The notes beneath the pieces are model-generated. The model was given only the letters and a program-made list of their open reading frames with translations. It had not been told where the DNA came from and did no database searches. From assembly GCA_023853785.1 (NCBI GenBank), contig JAJIRX010000500.1, forward strand, positions 744,001-808,000: 64,000 bases of DNA. The letters are read 5' to 3'. Shown here piece by piece: positions 46,149 through 59,017 of this stretch. The position numbers were made by a program, and so were the translations under genes. Every line of letters begins with the position of its first letter. Positions within the stretch are counted from its first letter, which is position 1. The stretch comes from Psilocybe azurescens (Eukaryota > Basidiomycota > Agaricomycetes > Agaricales > Agrocybaceae).

Positions 46149-48927
46149 TTTGGTCGAGGTGAGAGAGAGAGGAAGGAGGTGGAAAGGAAGTAAGAGACGA
46201 CCTGGACAGCTGTATTTTTCCGCTGCTCTTCTAACTGAAAAAAAGACGTAAGGAACAACAACCCCAGATTAATTTTGATTGGTCGGCGTGTGAGTGGTGA
46301 TGCTAAAATGACATCACAATCGCAACTCTTGAAGCAGAGATAGTAAAACGTCCATGTGAAATGACGACGATATTCCGCCGTATCCTGAGAGAAAGATGAT
46401 CATTCAATTGAGAAATATCAAAAACATACACATCCGAAGTTTCAACAACAAGCAGTTGGGTACATTGAACCTCAGCATAAGCTTTTATAGAATTCCAGAA
46501 GGTTGATGGCATGAAGATTAGACGCCACCTTCTGGTTGCGATTCTGAGGTATGCCGAACTCCCGAGGCGTCAGGATAACGGAAATGAAGGGAAATGAGGA
46601 TCGAACAGCAGCGACTTCTCACGGAGAGCGGTTGTTCGGACATTACTGAAACAAAAACACCCCTTATCCAAGCTGCAGTCTATGTTTATCGAAGAGATAT
46701 GTTCAGTCTGTATTTGCCATTGAGAGTGAACTGGATATAGCGCAATTAATCCGACGGTGGCAACCCCTAACTTCTGGAAAGAGATGGTGGTCGAGGTGAA
46801 GGATGCGTGGGAATTATGACCACCTCAAGTTCGCTTGAATTCATATTTCCTTTCAACACAACACATTCGACACAAATTTGACAGCTACCACCTCCTTCCA
46901 TGAGACCAGCTCAGACCAGCCACCGACTTGGTACAAGACAAACATACATATGCTTTATAATAACCAGAGACCTTTCTGTAAATTGTTGGTAAATTGTACA
47001 TGTAATTTTGTACATGTGTTATGTGTTACAGCAAGCCGTTTTCCTTTTTTCTGCCTTACCTACTCTATGAGCTGTGGTTGCATTTGAAGCGGTGATGGAT
47101 AACACTACTTAACTCGGATGCCTCCCTTTGCTGGACAGCTCTGAACTGTTTTAGCCTTCAGGACACTAAAATTGTCTGTATCCTGACTTCCGAGCACTAT
47201 GGCATGGTTACCATGGGTAATGTTTTGGGTGCAAGTTGTGTCGGAAGTGAGTGTCGTGTCTCTAGGGTCGATGCTAAGCTTTGAATTGGTTGGTGGCAAT
47301 GACTTCAAGGCCTCAAGGTTTCATGTATTCGATGAAAGTTCTTCAGTGATCAAGGTAAACAACCGACTAGAAAGTACAGATAATGCAGATGGACCAAGAC
47401 TGTAATACTATAGGACATAGCACATGTGTATACCGTCGCAACTTTTGCGCGCCTAAAAGTCGGTCGCTCATAATCCCCTATAGTATTCACCAGTATGCAC
47501 CATATGCCCATGAGCTGTCACGGGAGGGCCAAGACTTGAAATAAATTTAAATAACTTGTACTTGCGAGTGCTTGCGTCTGCTTGTGTGCTCGCGTGATGG
47601 TCGACGATTGGTGAACTTGCGTGATGATCCCTGATGATCGATGATCCTTGATTGGGGCGACTGCTGGCTGCTGTTGTTTGAGTCCTTCAAGATATCAAGT
47701 TGGAAGCGTACACAAGCTGAGACAAGCTGCAGTCTACGGAATCTCGCAAGTCCTACACGGTTAAGATCTCAAAAGTCGATCGATTCTGTATTGCCAATCA
47801 TGCTGTTCTATGGTCGTTATTCGCCTTTATTATTTATTCATACCGTCACTGAAATTAAATCAATTACACTGCAAGGTTGGACCTGGAAGCTGATTGATCT
47901 GATTGGATTTATTCCCCAGTGCGAAGTCCGTGTCGTACAGAGACCCTACTGGTATGTGTTTTTCCTCCTATATCTTCCTTGACAAACTCTGCCCGATGAA
48001 GACCTACATAATGGTGACCCATGGCCATTCCGTTTGAACCGGTAAAGATTGATACACTTGGCAGCGTACAACATTGGGCATTGCCGATCTATGTCAGTTT
48101 ATGGACCGGCTCAGATCGATCGTTGGTCTTACACCATCCATGTGGTCAGCATAAGCATACCTCCCTAGCTAGTCGCCGGAGGGCCTCATCTGGCCTTAGC
48201 TGCTGTTGTGCTAGCATGCTACTCTCGGCCCACATCATGTTACCAAGCAGCGAGCGTCTGAATTGGTATTTTGAGTTGACACAACCAGCGTCAAGTGCTG
48301 GTTCACCTTCGTGACCGTTCATATACCCTCTTCCGGCTGTGAAAACCGGTTTCCATGTGATATATCAAATGCATCCCCAGATTTGCCTCGAATCAGGAGC
48401 ACTCCAGCTTTCAAAAATCTGCACCTGCCTACACCTGCCTGTCTCAAAATCTGGACTGGATCTAGTCAAACGAAGCCTTCAACCACACCAAATGCGCAAT
48501 TGTTTCCCCACGAGATTCTTCGAGATGATTGCCTCAGGAGAGTCGACAACGTTTGCGATGGAGATTGATAGCTAGGCGACCGCATGTGACCTCTTCTGCA
48601 CAGAATGGACAACCTTGATCGACAAGTGCCTCCAGGTCCCAGGAATTATAGGGAATTATGATAGATTATGATGCACCGTTTCAGGCAAAATCAATCTGAC
48701 GATGCGCGCTACTGCATATGTGTATGACTTCGAATTCATAATTGGTCAATGGTTAAGACGGGGTACATTATTCTTTGGCTACACTTGACCCACGCTATCA
48801 CTATCCCCTCCTCTTCTCTTCAACCCCGGGGTAATGTGTGGGTGGCCAGTTTAGTCACATCGCCTCGCTATTCTTGAAAATTTCAACGAAGCCTATCTGT
48901 TGTGCTTTAACCCAATCTTCCTTAACT
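46149..48927. other. Gene-poor region, no supported gene
   Basis: About 2.8 kb. Short frames only. 46994-47017 has two copies of TTGTACATGT. 47,560-47,650 is a low-complexity stretch of CTTGCG/TGATGATC-like words. No RNA gene was recognised. Confidence 0.45.
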
Positions 48928-50576
48928 ATGGAGTCTGAATTATCCAATGCTGCATTAATAATAGATGCGATGCATGGGGTGAGCATGGTCACTGTGAGTG
49001 TTTATTTTGTGGACGTACTGGGCATTTTATTGACACAACTGAATCTTCCCTGCGTCAGCGGGCGGAAGGTAGGATGTTTTTAGGAATTAAAAATGAAAAG
49101 AGTCTGCTCGATCTAACCTATCAAACGTACTTAGTAGCTGCTGCTGCACTGTTCGTCTGGGACTATCTGGTCACGATGGGCATGGAGATTGAACTTGTCT
49201 GGACGTCGCGGTGGAATGCAATTAAAATCCTTTTCCTCATCCAGAGATATCTTCCTTTTCTGGATACATGCATCTTGACGCTGTATCGTGCGTTGCAAAT
49301 TACCATTACCATTCATGGTCGTCTCGTTAACATCTCCTGCGCATATCACAGGAGATTTGGTTCCTCGAGGTCATGATGAATGCTCGCGATTTCAAAAGAC
49401 TACTGGATGTTCGTGGTTCAATACTTTGGTCACTTGGTTAACTAAACTGACGAAATTTATAGTCTTGTATATCACCGGCTTTGCTATATCGGAACGTACG
49501 CAAATTATTTACAAATCGATTGTTCTCCTCGTTTCACACTACTTTTGTAGTTCTTCTTACCATGCGTGTCTGGGCCGTTTGGAACCGGAGCAAAACGCTC
49601 GGGTACTTCCTGCCTATAGCTTTCATTGCTGTGTGGGCTCCAGCATATGTCTTCATGTTCTTCTTCGCCAATTCTATTGAATGTGAGTAATGGAATATCA
49701 TACCGTGCATTGATCTAACCACTTCTAAAGATTCGCAGGCTCCTCCACTCCCTGGTGTCACAGGTTGTTTTGTTATCCATGCATCAAATCTTGTTATATG
49801 GTGTTGGACGTCACTTATTATATGGAACACTCGTAAGTAGCTTTAAGCTACCTTCAATATGTTAGTGGAGCTCAATAGAACTCTCCAGTTACTTTGGTTC
49901 TCATGCTTATTCCTGGATGGCAAGCATGTTAGTTTTCACTGATTTGTATGGATGACTCACAGAACTCAATAATGCTTTCGGTACGACAGATCGAGCTGGT
50001 GCCAATTCCACGTTGGCCAACATAGTGTATCGTGATGGTATGTTCCGCTCCAGCTAATCTACAATGTCATTATGTCGGTTACTGAGGCAATATAAGGCAC
50101 ATTCTACTACATATACCTTTTCAGTAAGTTAAAAACAAGTTTGGTTAGTGACCTATGCTAATTCCTTCTATTATAGTCCTCTCTGTATTAAATATCGTTC
50201 TCGCAGTAGCTGCAGCGGTAGGTCACTCATAATGATATTTTTTTGTTCTTCAATCACAAGTTTACTCATCTCTTGCCCCCTTCGTTTCATCCAGCCGACA
50301 AGACGATTCGTGCTTACTTCGCAAGTTTATTTACCCGTGCGCTCAAAAGACTTTAATGTTGACCGATTTTACGACAGGATGGAGAGATGCCTACACTCCA
50401 TGCTTGCCACTCGTGTCATCCTACACATGCGCGATCACGCACGTCGTCCTCGGATGGAATGGCTCGGCGGCGAATTCTCGACAGGAGCCGTCGAATTCGC
50501 AACAGGAGGCCATATTAGTGCTGTCCCCAACGTGGATTCCGATCCTGCTGCTTTCAAGATGAAGGATATGAATTAA
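48928..50576 (+). CDS. DUF6533-like seven-transmembrane protein
   Basis: A multi-exon gene starting MESELSNAALIIDAMHG. After a 10-nt exon, the first conserved segment reads VAAAALFVWDYLVTMGMEIE then LVWTSRWNAIKILFLIQRYL, the D-x-hydrophobic-E-x-x-x-x-W spacing and RY motif of the Agaricomycete DUF6533 family. Further membrane segments follow (LYITGFAIS, VVLLTMRVWAVWNRSKTLGY, FIAVWAPAYVFMFFFANSIE, LVIWCWTSLIIWNT, VTLVLMLIPGWQA). The C-terminus has MLATRVILHMRDHARRPRME, the usual helix-plus-charged tail of the family. The family is greatly expanded in mushrooms and resembles receptors in topology, but no ligand or signalling role is established. Exon borders in the second half are approximate. 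Confidence 0.8.
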
Positions 50577-50764
50577 TCCATGAAGTTAGGTTTGGTCTTT
50601 CATAACATCATTTACATTATTTTTGTTTAAAACAAGTATCGTACATGAAATCCCTTAACTTTTCTGGCTTGTCTGTACTGTTCGTCGGTATAAAATTAAT
50701 GACGTTTCACGAGCATGGCTATATATCTGCAACTACATCCACGTCGTTTCCACTCAAGTGTCTT

Positions 50765-51780
50765 CTAGCCCGTATAATATATGTGTGAGCTTGTTCCTTC
50801 CTCTGGTTCTGGTTTAATCCATATGTACACTCCAGCAAGCAAGCATAAAGCCATGAAAAAGCTAGACGATATGCCGACGCTACGCGGCAGGCGGTCCCAA
50901 GCAAAACAAATAATTCCCGTCAGGGCTAGCACAAAGCCGAGAACTGTAAGGTATATGCAGAGTGTGTGGCAGCGACTCAAGAGATGTGTGGGCGGAAGGC
51001 CCTGGAACGGGCCTACTTGGATGAGATGCGGGTTGGTGGAATATATTGCCTTGTCTGGACTGAGAGGAGATGCTATTCTGATCATGCCTGGTGTGGGGTC
51101 TGTTATATGTTCTGAAGTCGAGAATTTTGGTGAGCGTTCAGCACGTTCGAGGTCATCGAACGACATAGAGGACGGTGAGGCCGTAACATTGCCCCGCTGG
51201 CCTCCACCACTTTCAGTTTGTTGTTCTTCTTTGTTGGCTATCCTGAGTTTATACCGAACCAAGAAGAATGCAGCGAGGAAAGATATGATAGCTAGAACGT
51301 ATCGGATTCAAGTCGGTGATTAAAGCCTTGTATGCGCCAGCAGCGAGCACCAGTACACACCAGCATTAGAATGAACAACCAATGCACCCATTATACCAAT
51401 GTTGGCAACTTGCGCGGTTACAGACATAGGGGTCCCATCTGAACCTGGGGCAGTTATTGTGATCATACTGGCTTCTGTTGAAGCGAAGAAAGTTGTCTTG
51501 AATATTGAACCCTTAGTACTTCTGTGGAAGACGCTCGATTGGATGATGCTTTGCTCACAATAACACTGATGAGTTGGAGTCTGTCCATCCATGATTCGAT
51601 GAGGTCTCGCAACGCCTCTCGACGGGCCTTCTCATCCGCCTCGTTTTGTTCCTCCTGGGTCGCTGTCTCCAGAGTCCATGCTATAAACAAATCTGATATG
51701 GACTCGACAATTGAGAAACATACCATCTCTCTTCAGCCCGGCACTTAGCCTTGAGGCCTCTTGATAGGGTACATCTTTTA
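50765..51780 (-). CDS. Unnamed Agaricomycete membrane protein, 5' end unresolved, one frame break
   Basis: At least three exons join in phase. The core reads PYQEASRLSAGLKRDG, SIVESISDLFIAWTLETAT, EEQNEADEKARREALRDLIE, SWMDRLQLISVITTFFASTE, ANIGIMGALVVHSNAAIISF and LAAFFLVRYKLRIANKEEQQ. This soluble-helix, membrane-helix, LVRYKL order is one I associate with an uncharacterised mushroom family; I cannot name it. Another hydrophobic pair (CIYLTVLGFVLALTGIICFA, VGISSSFFMALCLLAGVYIW) follows near the C-terminus. A one-base frame break lies at AAA 51716-51718 (TTT on the coding strand). The first exon probably lies between 51,800 and 52,000 but could not be fixed. The 3' end is about 190 bp from the end of the convergent DUF6533-like gene. 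Confidence 0.6.
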
Positions 51781-52408
51781 GTAATCGAATGTTAGAATGC
51801 ACAACAGCGCCGTAGTAATAATTATCAGTGTAGAACAGATCAGATGCTCACTAGTTAGCAAAGAGGTGGGCCTTGTGCGCTTCATTGGGTACGTTTTCTT
51901 GCCGCGAGATATGTTCATTTGCCCACCTCTTAGAGCGGCTCGTGTGACGGTATCAAAGGTGGCCTTTTCTAACGAGAGAAGAGCTAGGTAAGTTCAACTT
52001 ACTATATTTAAATGGGAAATCCCCGAGCCCGCTGTGAGAAAATATAAATGGGCATAGCCGCTGTCTCCACATTCCGGAGAGCCCTAATGATGATTTATAG
52101 GCTCTGCGAAAGTTCTCGAGTTCTCATTGCCATACGGTCATGAGAGATGCAGTGATTGAATTATTATATCAACTATATAGCAGTATGATGAGCTTATAGT
52201 CATTCTGAGAGTCACAATATTGAGGATTTGAACCTCTCTAGCAGTCGTCAACATTCAACAGCAATGTAAAACTACATCATGGGCATAGTGCAGACAAATG
52301 GCGCTCCTGACCCTATTACACTGGGTGCAGGTTCATTTGGCTTCGTTGGAACAGGGGCACTGGAAAGACACTCAGTCACTGTTATAGGGGCAGATTGACT
52401 GCGACGGC
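51781..52408. other. Probable 5' exon and promoter of the membrane protein; 3' flank of the next gene
   Basis: A minus-strand exon-like stretch at about 51,850-51,985 (including TFDTVTRAALRGGQMNISRG) may be the missing first exon. The remainder is AT-rich without a gene. Confidence 0.35.
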
Positions 52409-52992
52409 TTACAGAGACGAAGCAATGACCCATGCTTCATGGCGGAATGCAACCACTGCTTCTATGTCTGCTTCTCGGTCTGCCCTCCAGGCCCTTTTCT
52501 CAAGCATATAGGCTATTTCACTGAAGGCACGGGCGCATTCGTAGTGGCCGGCGGGATACGAGTAGAGAATTTCGCGATGGGTGAAGATGGCGTCGAGGTA
52601 CTCCCCATTGGTGGTTGGATAGTCCTCCATCTGTGAGCGGACCACTTGAAGATAGGCGCAGCCGTATGATTTTCCTTGCTCGGTGCTTGGACTTGTAGTT
52701 GAGTCGTCCGATGTTGTGTTCGAGTGAAGATGCTGTAAAAGATTATTAAAAAGAGTTGCATGTTTCAATTGCGCTGTCATGTACTTGATAGCTTGGGTCG
52801 TCGGACATGTAGTCGTCGTGTTCGCTTACTGGGTGACATACCAGTGCGATTGAGTCTTCTGCAGGTTTCTTTCTCCAAGTAACAAACAAGGTAAGTTTTC
52901 GCGATGAAAAGGCGGGGCAATCTAAATCTCACTCTTTGCTCATGAAACGATGAGTCAAGATTCATCGTTTGCAGGAGATCGCAGAGATCCAT
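52409..52992 (-). CDS. Small hypothetical protein, two exons
   Basis: Exons 52842-52992 and 52409-52791 flank a 50-nt GT-AG intron and give 177 residues in one frame. The N-terminus is MDLCDLLQTMNLDSSFHEQR. The second exon carries helical segments (EYLDAIFTHREILYSYPAGH, ECARAFSEIAYMLEKRAWRA, DREADIEAVVAFRHEAWVIA) with alternating hydrophobic and charged residues resembling TPR-like helical pairs, but no clear TPR consensus is present. No signal peptide or membrane segment is seen. It lies between two other minus-strand genes. Function not assigned. Confidence 0.6.
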
Positions 52993-53899
52993 GTCGACAG
53001 AGTATTGCTATTAATCGACACAGTCGTCAACCGGTAAGAATCTTGCAAAGGTAGGTAGGACGATCTCATACCTGGGAGGTTCCAACCAAAGATGGCTCAT
53101 GCGTAGCGTAAGGCATGTCGTCTCAAATGTTTGATTATCTTGGTGTAGGGTGTAGGTTAAGGGCGTCGTAAAGCTAGTGCAGCCCATTCCATTGTGCCCT
53201 GGGTTATGTAGCATTCTCGCGGAGTCACAGATGTCGATCTCGGAGCATATGCAGAACGCATGACGTGTGTCAGGGCCTCATGTATAACGCATGACTCCTC
53301 AAGGCAGGAAATACAGGAGCCATCTTGAATCCATCTCACCGATAAGCCCAAATAAGGCTATGAAGCCTGGCATATCGATGCGAAACACACGTTTTTGGCG
53401 AGCAGTTGTACACCAGTTGAAAAGGAAGACATGGCGTTTAGCCCGTTGACCAGTGGTGAATCGTTATGGGTTGCACCGGAGACTACTGCAGCCGGGCGTT
53501 TGAACCTATTCGTAGTAATTTCGGCGTTGATGTTAGGAATCGAAGAACAAAAGAATTCTTGCATGCTCACCTGTCGTGTTAATGTCGTGTCGCGGAGCCG
53601 ACAACAGGCATATGCGGATCAGGTTAACAGACCTTTGGAATCCGAGTTAAGCCTGAGACTCTGAGTGGTATTCTGTTCTCTTATTGCCCAATAGACGTTG
53701 CCCATTAAGATAAGTTGTAATCTACTTGACATCTAACTTGCATCTAACTACTACGTTGTGCATGAAGTTTGGTTTACTTGTCCTGTCTACTACTTGTACT
53801 TTGTCCATGATTCTAAAATAACCTGAAAGCCAAATGATAAATTTAAAAACCCTATGAATAGTTGAATTGACTAGCAATAATGTAGAAAGTCGAAAATTA
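52993..53899. other. Intergenic, no supported gene
   Basis: About 0.9 kb. A plus-strand 89-codon frame (53395-53664) and minus frames have no recognisable domain. Likely holds the 3' end of the TRK gene and the promoter of the small hypothetical gene. Confidence 0.45.
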
Positions 53900-56800
53900 T
53901 CATTCCTGATTGCGTTTATAATCGTCATGGTCTGGAGCGCGGTCATAGTTTTCCCCTTCGCCCTCGTTTCTACCTCCAACATACCCACTTCCAACACTCC
54001 ACTTCCTCGATCCCCGTCGTGTCCTCTGCCGCATGTCGGGCGGATATCGGCTGTTAATCGTCTCCGAGTATGTGAAAGGTCGACCATCGCTATTGCTGTC
54101 GTTGTGCTGAACGCTCTTATCATCGTCATCTTTTATCTTAAATTCGGATGGAAGCATGATAGCACGGTCAATCGCAACTGGGAGGCCGCGATGACGGCCT
54201 CGAAGCATAACGAGGCAGATGATAAGCTTTGACAAAGTGTGCATTGCACCGACGAAGGAGTAATTTTGCTATAGCAAGGGAAAAAATGTCCTCAGCGGAT
54301 GCGATGTAGCGAGGACCAGAAAAACTCACGTTTGGTATACCAAGACTGAGTCCAACAGTGCCATACGCGGAGACAAGTTCAAATACTGGAAGCAGCGTCA
54401 ATCAATATGCATGATTAGCGATACAGTATACATACTTATTCGAAAAATATTGAACCATCCAAACTGAGCGGGATTCTCGAGGTTATTTCTCTGAGGGAAT
54501 GGTCAGTGCAGTCCTTGTGAGAAGGCGCGCTGTATACCTCAATGATGCAGATAACGAACAACGATAACGCCAGCCACCACATATCTAAAGAGAAGCGTCA
54601 ATATAGTACAAAATATTTAGCCTAGAACGCACCAAAAGCAAGCTGTTTTCGAGCATGCATCGCAAGATAACGACTCCATACGTTCATTCTCGGCCCAGAA
54701 GTCTCGAAGTCCTGCTCATCATCCACATCATGATCATGAGGGTTAAAAACTCCAAGGGATTGTTCCTCGTAAACGTTCGTAGATCGTACACTGATCAAAA
54801 GTAGTGCATTAGCCCACAAATCCACGCACTAAACATATAAACAATAAAATAAACCTCATGGCGATAGGGACTGTCGAAAGACATATTAGTAAAAAAGAAG
54901 TCAAATATTACTAAAAACTTACAGACGCTGATGTACATCATTACAACGTACAACACTTTAACTGCCGGGGCGATAGCAGCAAGCGGTACTATGCTAAACC
55001 CCGCTGCCCTGACTGCAGCTGCTTGCAGTAAGCCAGCCAAGACCCGAACACCCACTGGTATACTCTCGATTGAGGGGTTGTGGAGATCCAGAATCAAAAG
55101 AAGAACCAATCTATGAACCTAAATACGGGATCACGATCTTTCTTTAAAAGACACAGGGTAATCGCAAAACGCACGTGAGTCCCAAGACAACTGTAAGAAG
55201 GAACCAAGTCTGATGGGAAGGGAAGAGGTATATAAAGCATCGTCGAGGATGATCAAGTAAAAAGTGGAGCGTTTCGTGCATTCGCGAATGGGCCGACACG
55301 AATTTGCTAAGAGACCAACTGAAGAAGAAAGTCATTATACCTATATGTAGTCCAGTTTAATCCGAACTCACATCATAAAGCGCAAGCTGAACGTGATCAT
55401 AGAAATCAGTTTCAAAAATTGGGTGGTTTGCATGGGATATCATGCTTACAAAATAGGCTATCACAACAAAGTGAGCGATAAATGGGACTCCGGAAAAGAC
55501 GATTTACTCACAAAGGCGGTATTTCCAGCCAAAATTAAGATGAGTATCATGAAAATCATAGGGTATGCGGTCTGGAATGGCACCATGGATTCGTCGACCA
55601 GAGAAGTTCCGGTGTTCGTGTATGCTGAAACAACCTGAAAGGCCGAATACCTGCGAAAAGTCTACAATTAATCTTATTTACTCAGATGTTATAAGGTATC
55701 TGGCAAACCATATGTGATTAAGAGGTCGTAACTGGTCATCAAATATTGAATCCCATCTGTGGGCAGAAATGTACGGAGCAATGACCGTAAATGCAATCAG
55801 TTGGATGCCAAAATGATACTGCATAAATCAATGAGCTAAAAACATGGAAAAGTTTTGTAATGCAACTAACCAACGCAACAATCCACAGAAGAGCATTCAG
55901 AGCTCGGTATTCCACACCACCGATTTCATCCAACTGCTCTCTGGTCAAAAGGTGGAAAGTAGAATTTCTTCCCACAACCGCTTCGAAGGAGATATATGGC
56001 ACTTTCTTCCTGCCGGCCTCTATTCCATGATGACCCGGGGTCAAGGACACACTGGCAGGTATGGTCACAGTCCGGGCCAACTTGCGTCCCAGGGATGGAA
56101 ATAAACGTTTGACAATTTGCTTGAGAATTGAAAACAGTGAAGGAAACCCTCCAAAATCACGAGTGAGACTGGTCGGAGGGTGCATAGTGTGATGGCTATG
56201 AATGCTGTGGTGCGAATGGGCCGTTGGATACGTGTGCAAAGACAGTGGCATTGTCGGTGAATGGAAGAGGTTTCGGCTGGCCCCTAACCATCATGCGCTT
56301 TCGTCAGTATGCAGATAAGATGGCAAATGTGAGGCAGAACGCACTAGAATCCGGGGAAAGCATATCTTGAGGTTCTTCACGTAGAACGCCATTTTCCAGT
56401 ATGCTCTGTCCTAATCTAGCTGGACGTTTAGGGGTGGAGCAAATTCAACGGTCTGGGTACGAGGAAACCGTTTGGGGGAACCAGAAGGGGTAGGGGCCGT
56501 ATCTGCAACTGTTTCGAACCTATGCATTTTTGCTACCAAGGGGGATCAGATAACTATGATAGGTGTCTTGAAATCGAACTAGCATACTGGAAGTTGGAGA
56601 ATTTGGTCTTGAGGAATGTCCAGGATCTGACAAGCGTCGGGGCCTTCGACTGGATGATGAAAAAATGAGTCAAAGGGCACAAGAACACCAACAGAGGAAT
56701 CAACATACGATGGCTCAATAAAGTCAATCACTATATTGTGACTTTGAGGATTGTTGGCGGAATCACCGTAGGAGTCGTTGCTAGGATTCGAAGGGTCCGC

Positions 56801-57661
56801 CGCCGTCTTCGGTTGCACTCGAATGTTTGAGGCAGACCTTTTGCGGATAGATGGTGCTCGTCCCTCGGAGACCCAACCACTGGGATTGACGAGCTTAGGC
56901 GCGTCATCCATGCGACGGATCATATCTGGCCTTAGCTTTCGAATAGCAGCCCCATCACCTTTCCTTGCCTCCTCTTCGACCTGTTCTTCATCCTCAACAG
57001 AGAGATTTCTCCCTGTGAAAAATGCAATGAATCGATGCGGCCAAGGCTTGTGTTGCTTCTGGGCATTGTCGATAATCTGAGAGGCTTTCTTAGCAGCGGC
57101 AGCTTCCAACACCCCTTCAAACTTTTTCGCAAAAAGTATCTGATCGTATATGAATGAGAACCTCAACAATAACTTTGTAAAAGAAAAGCGAATCTCACCT
57201 GCGCATATAGACAATGACCCATGACACGACAACCTATTACCCATTAGCATTCAACGTACACATAACGTCTGTGGGCTGGCGACTCACCGGGTTACCTATA
57301 CACATGAGCACAAACAGGATTGATTGCTGGAACCCAGTCAATGAACTCAAATTGATAGTTGCCAGCCCGCACACTGTCATGGCGCTGACGCAGTTGAACA
57401 ACGAATCAACATAAGATATCTTATACCGCCCATTGCTCGCGTAGAAGATGCCGGAGAATATGAGAGGTGTAAAAGTACTAAGAAACCAACCGCAAAGGCA
57501 AACTGATTAGTATACAGCAGATGACGGCGGGAACAAAGCGCGATATCGGCTCATACGCACAAAAATAGGAGATGCACGCGATAAAAGTTGAGTTGGCGAG
57601 AGATACGTTGAAAAATATTCTGGGGTCTGGACTGAGAGAGATTGGAGAGGATCGAAGTCAT
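53900..57661 (-). CDS. TRK1: TRK-type potassium transporter
   Basis: A long multi-exon gene from MTSILSNLSQSRPQNIFQRI to a charged C-terminus. It shows the four-fold pore-loop plan of fungal TRK. Pore 1: SYVDSLFNCVSAMTVCGLAT then INLSSLTGFQQSI. Then IGNPVVVSWVIVYMRR. A long hydrophilic loop follows (KKFEGVLEAAAAKKASQIID, RPDMIRRMDDAPKLVNPSGW), then FHLLTREQLDEIGGVEYRAL. Pore 2: FQVVSAYTNTGTSLVDESMV with AGNTAFPIFLRFVIWV. Pore 3: AAAVRAAGFSIVPLAAIAPA. Pore 4: ELVSAYGTVGLSLGIPN. Last helix: GAMHTLSKLIICLVMLRGRH, then RGLPVAIDRAIMLP. The gene mediates high-affinity K+ uptake at the plasma membrane. The large loop between pores 1 and 2 is typical of yeast Trk1-like proteins. No frame break was noted. 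Confidence 0.93.
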
Positions 57662-59017
57662 ACCAAGGATTGCCTTGGTCCTGCTGCGAGAAGAGCAAAA
57701 ACCCCAGAGCCCGGAGGCCCCTACAGCGCTGAAAGGAGCAGGACGAAAGGAGAATGCGGTAGTGAGAGGGCTACAATGAAGGAGGTCTTAGAAGGCAATA
57801 GCTGATACTTGTAACTTGTTTGATCTTGGCAAGAGACCTGGGCGGAAGCAAATCCTGCTCAATGAAACGAGAGATGCTCCAATGATGCTACACCCATTAA
57901 ATATAGTACTCATTGACAGAAAATCCTTCAGTAATACGAATGCAAGTGATAAATCCGGACCTCTTTCAACGACGAACGTTGGAGAATTAGCCGAACAATA
58001 ACAGCCGAAAAATCAACAAATGATGTTGTCTGGTAAATATTCTTTGAAGATTCCCGGTCACATTCACATTCATACTTCAAGTACATATGTATCAGATTTG
58101 TGCAACACATATTTCATAGATCCTAATCAATCACAGATATCAGCAACAGCATCGTAAACGTAATAGAGGGCAAAAGAAGCCGAAAGAACGACCCCCTATT
58201 TGCTATGAGGAAGAGAAAAGTGTAAGATGTCAAGCTTCAAGCATGAGCAGAGAGTTCGCAATCCAAACGGAATTCTGCGAGTTTCATTGTTTTTCGTGAA
58301 GCCCGGGTCTTCGATAGGCTAGATTAAGTAAAAACCTATGTAATTGCATCAGTGTTGAGTGTCCGAATATTTAGGGGAAACGACTAGAGAACATACCATC
58401 CTCGCGTTCAATTTGAATTTCCGCCTAAACCTTAATTTCCGATTAAGCCAAGTCCCTATACTGATTGCAACCTCTCCAGCACCTGCCACTATAATTCCAG
58501 TCATAATGTAACCCCCCATTAAACAAAATAGAACTAATTCAAATCTCAAATAAACATACATTGCACAGGGAACACGCAATTTAAAGGTGAATATCATGAT
58601 TCTGAGGGGTCACCTACACATGTACATAAAGTACCACAGAGGAAAGTTTGCGATAAACAAGTCCTAATCAATCACAGATATAAGTAGTAGAGTAAAATGA
58701 GAAAAGGAAAGGGAAAAAATGCAACAGTAGACATGAACAAAAGGATGGAAGAGAAAAAAGGATGATATAGTAAAAACACACAGAGAAAGACAGAGGTAGG
58801 CAAACATGTGAGGGAGAGGACTAGCAGCACGAGTGTGAAAAAGGGGTGTGGCTGGACGATGATAATAAGCTAGATGGATGAAGGAATCGATGCTGGAATG
58901 GACAGTAAAAATGGGGGCATGAGGCGCACATAGAGACATAGAGAGAGAGAGTATATAGAAGACCGAAAGAAAGTGCGCGAATACTTAAAAATGAGTGATT
59001 AATCGAAGGATCCTAAA
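57662..59017. other. Upstream region of TRK gene and 3' flank of eIF4G; no supported gene
   Basis: About 1.36 kb. 58,680-58,980 is A/G-rich on the + strand (C/T-rich on the transcribed strand), suggesting the eIF4G 3' UTR. A hydrophobic 82-codon minus frame (58349-58597) has no known motif. Confidence 0.45.

Noticed and set aside
58349..58597. Hydrophobic 82-codon minus-strand frame
   Set aside because: No motif, no flanking splice or homology cue; located between TRK and the eIF4G 3' end.
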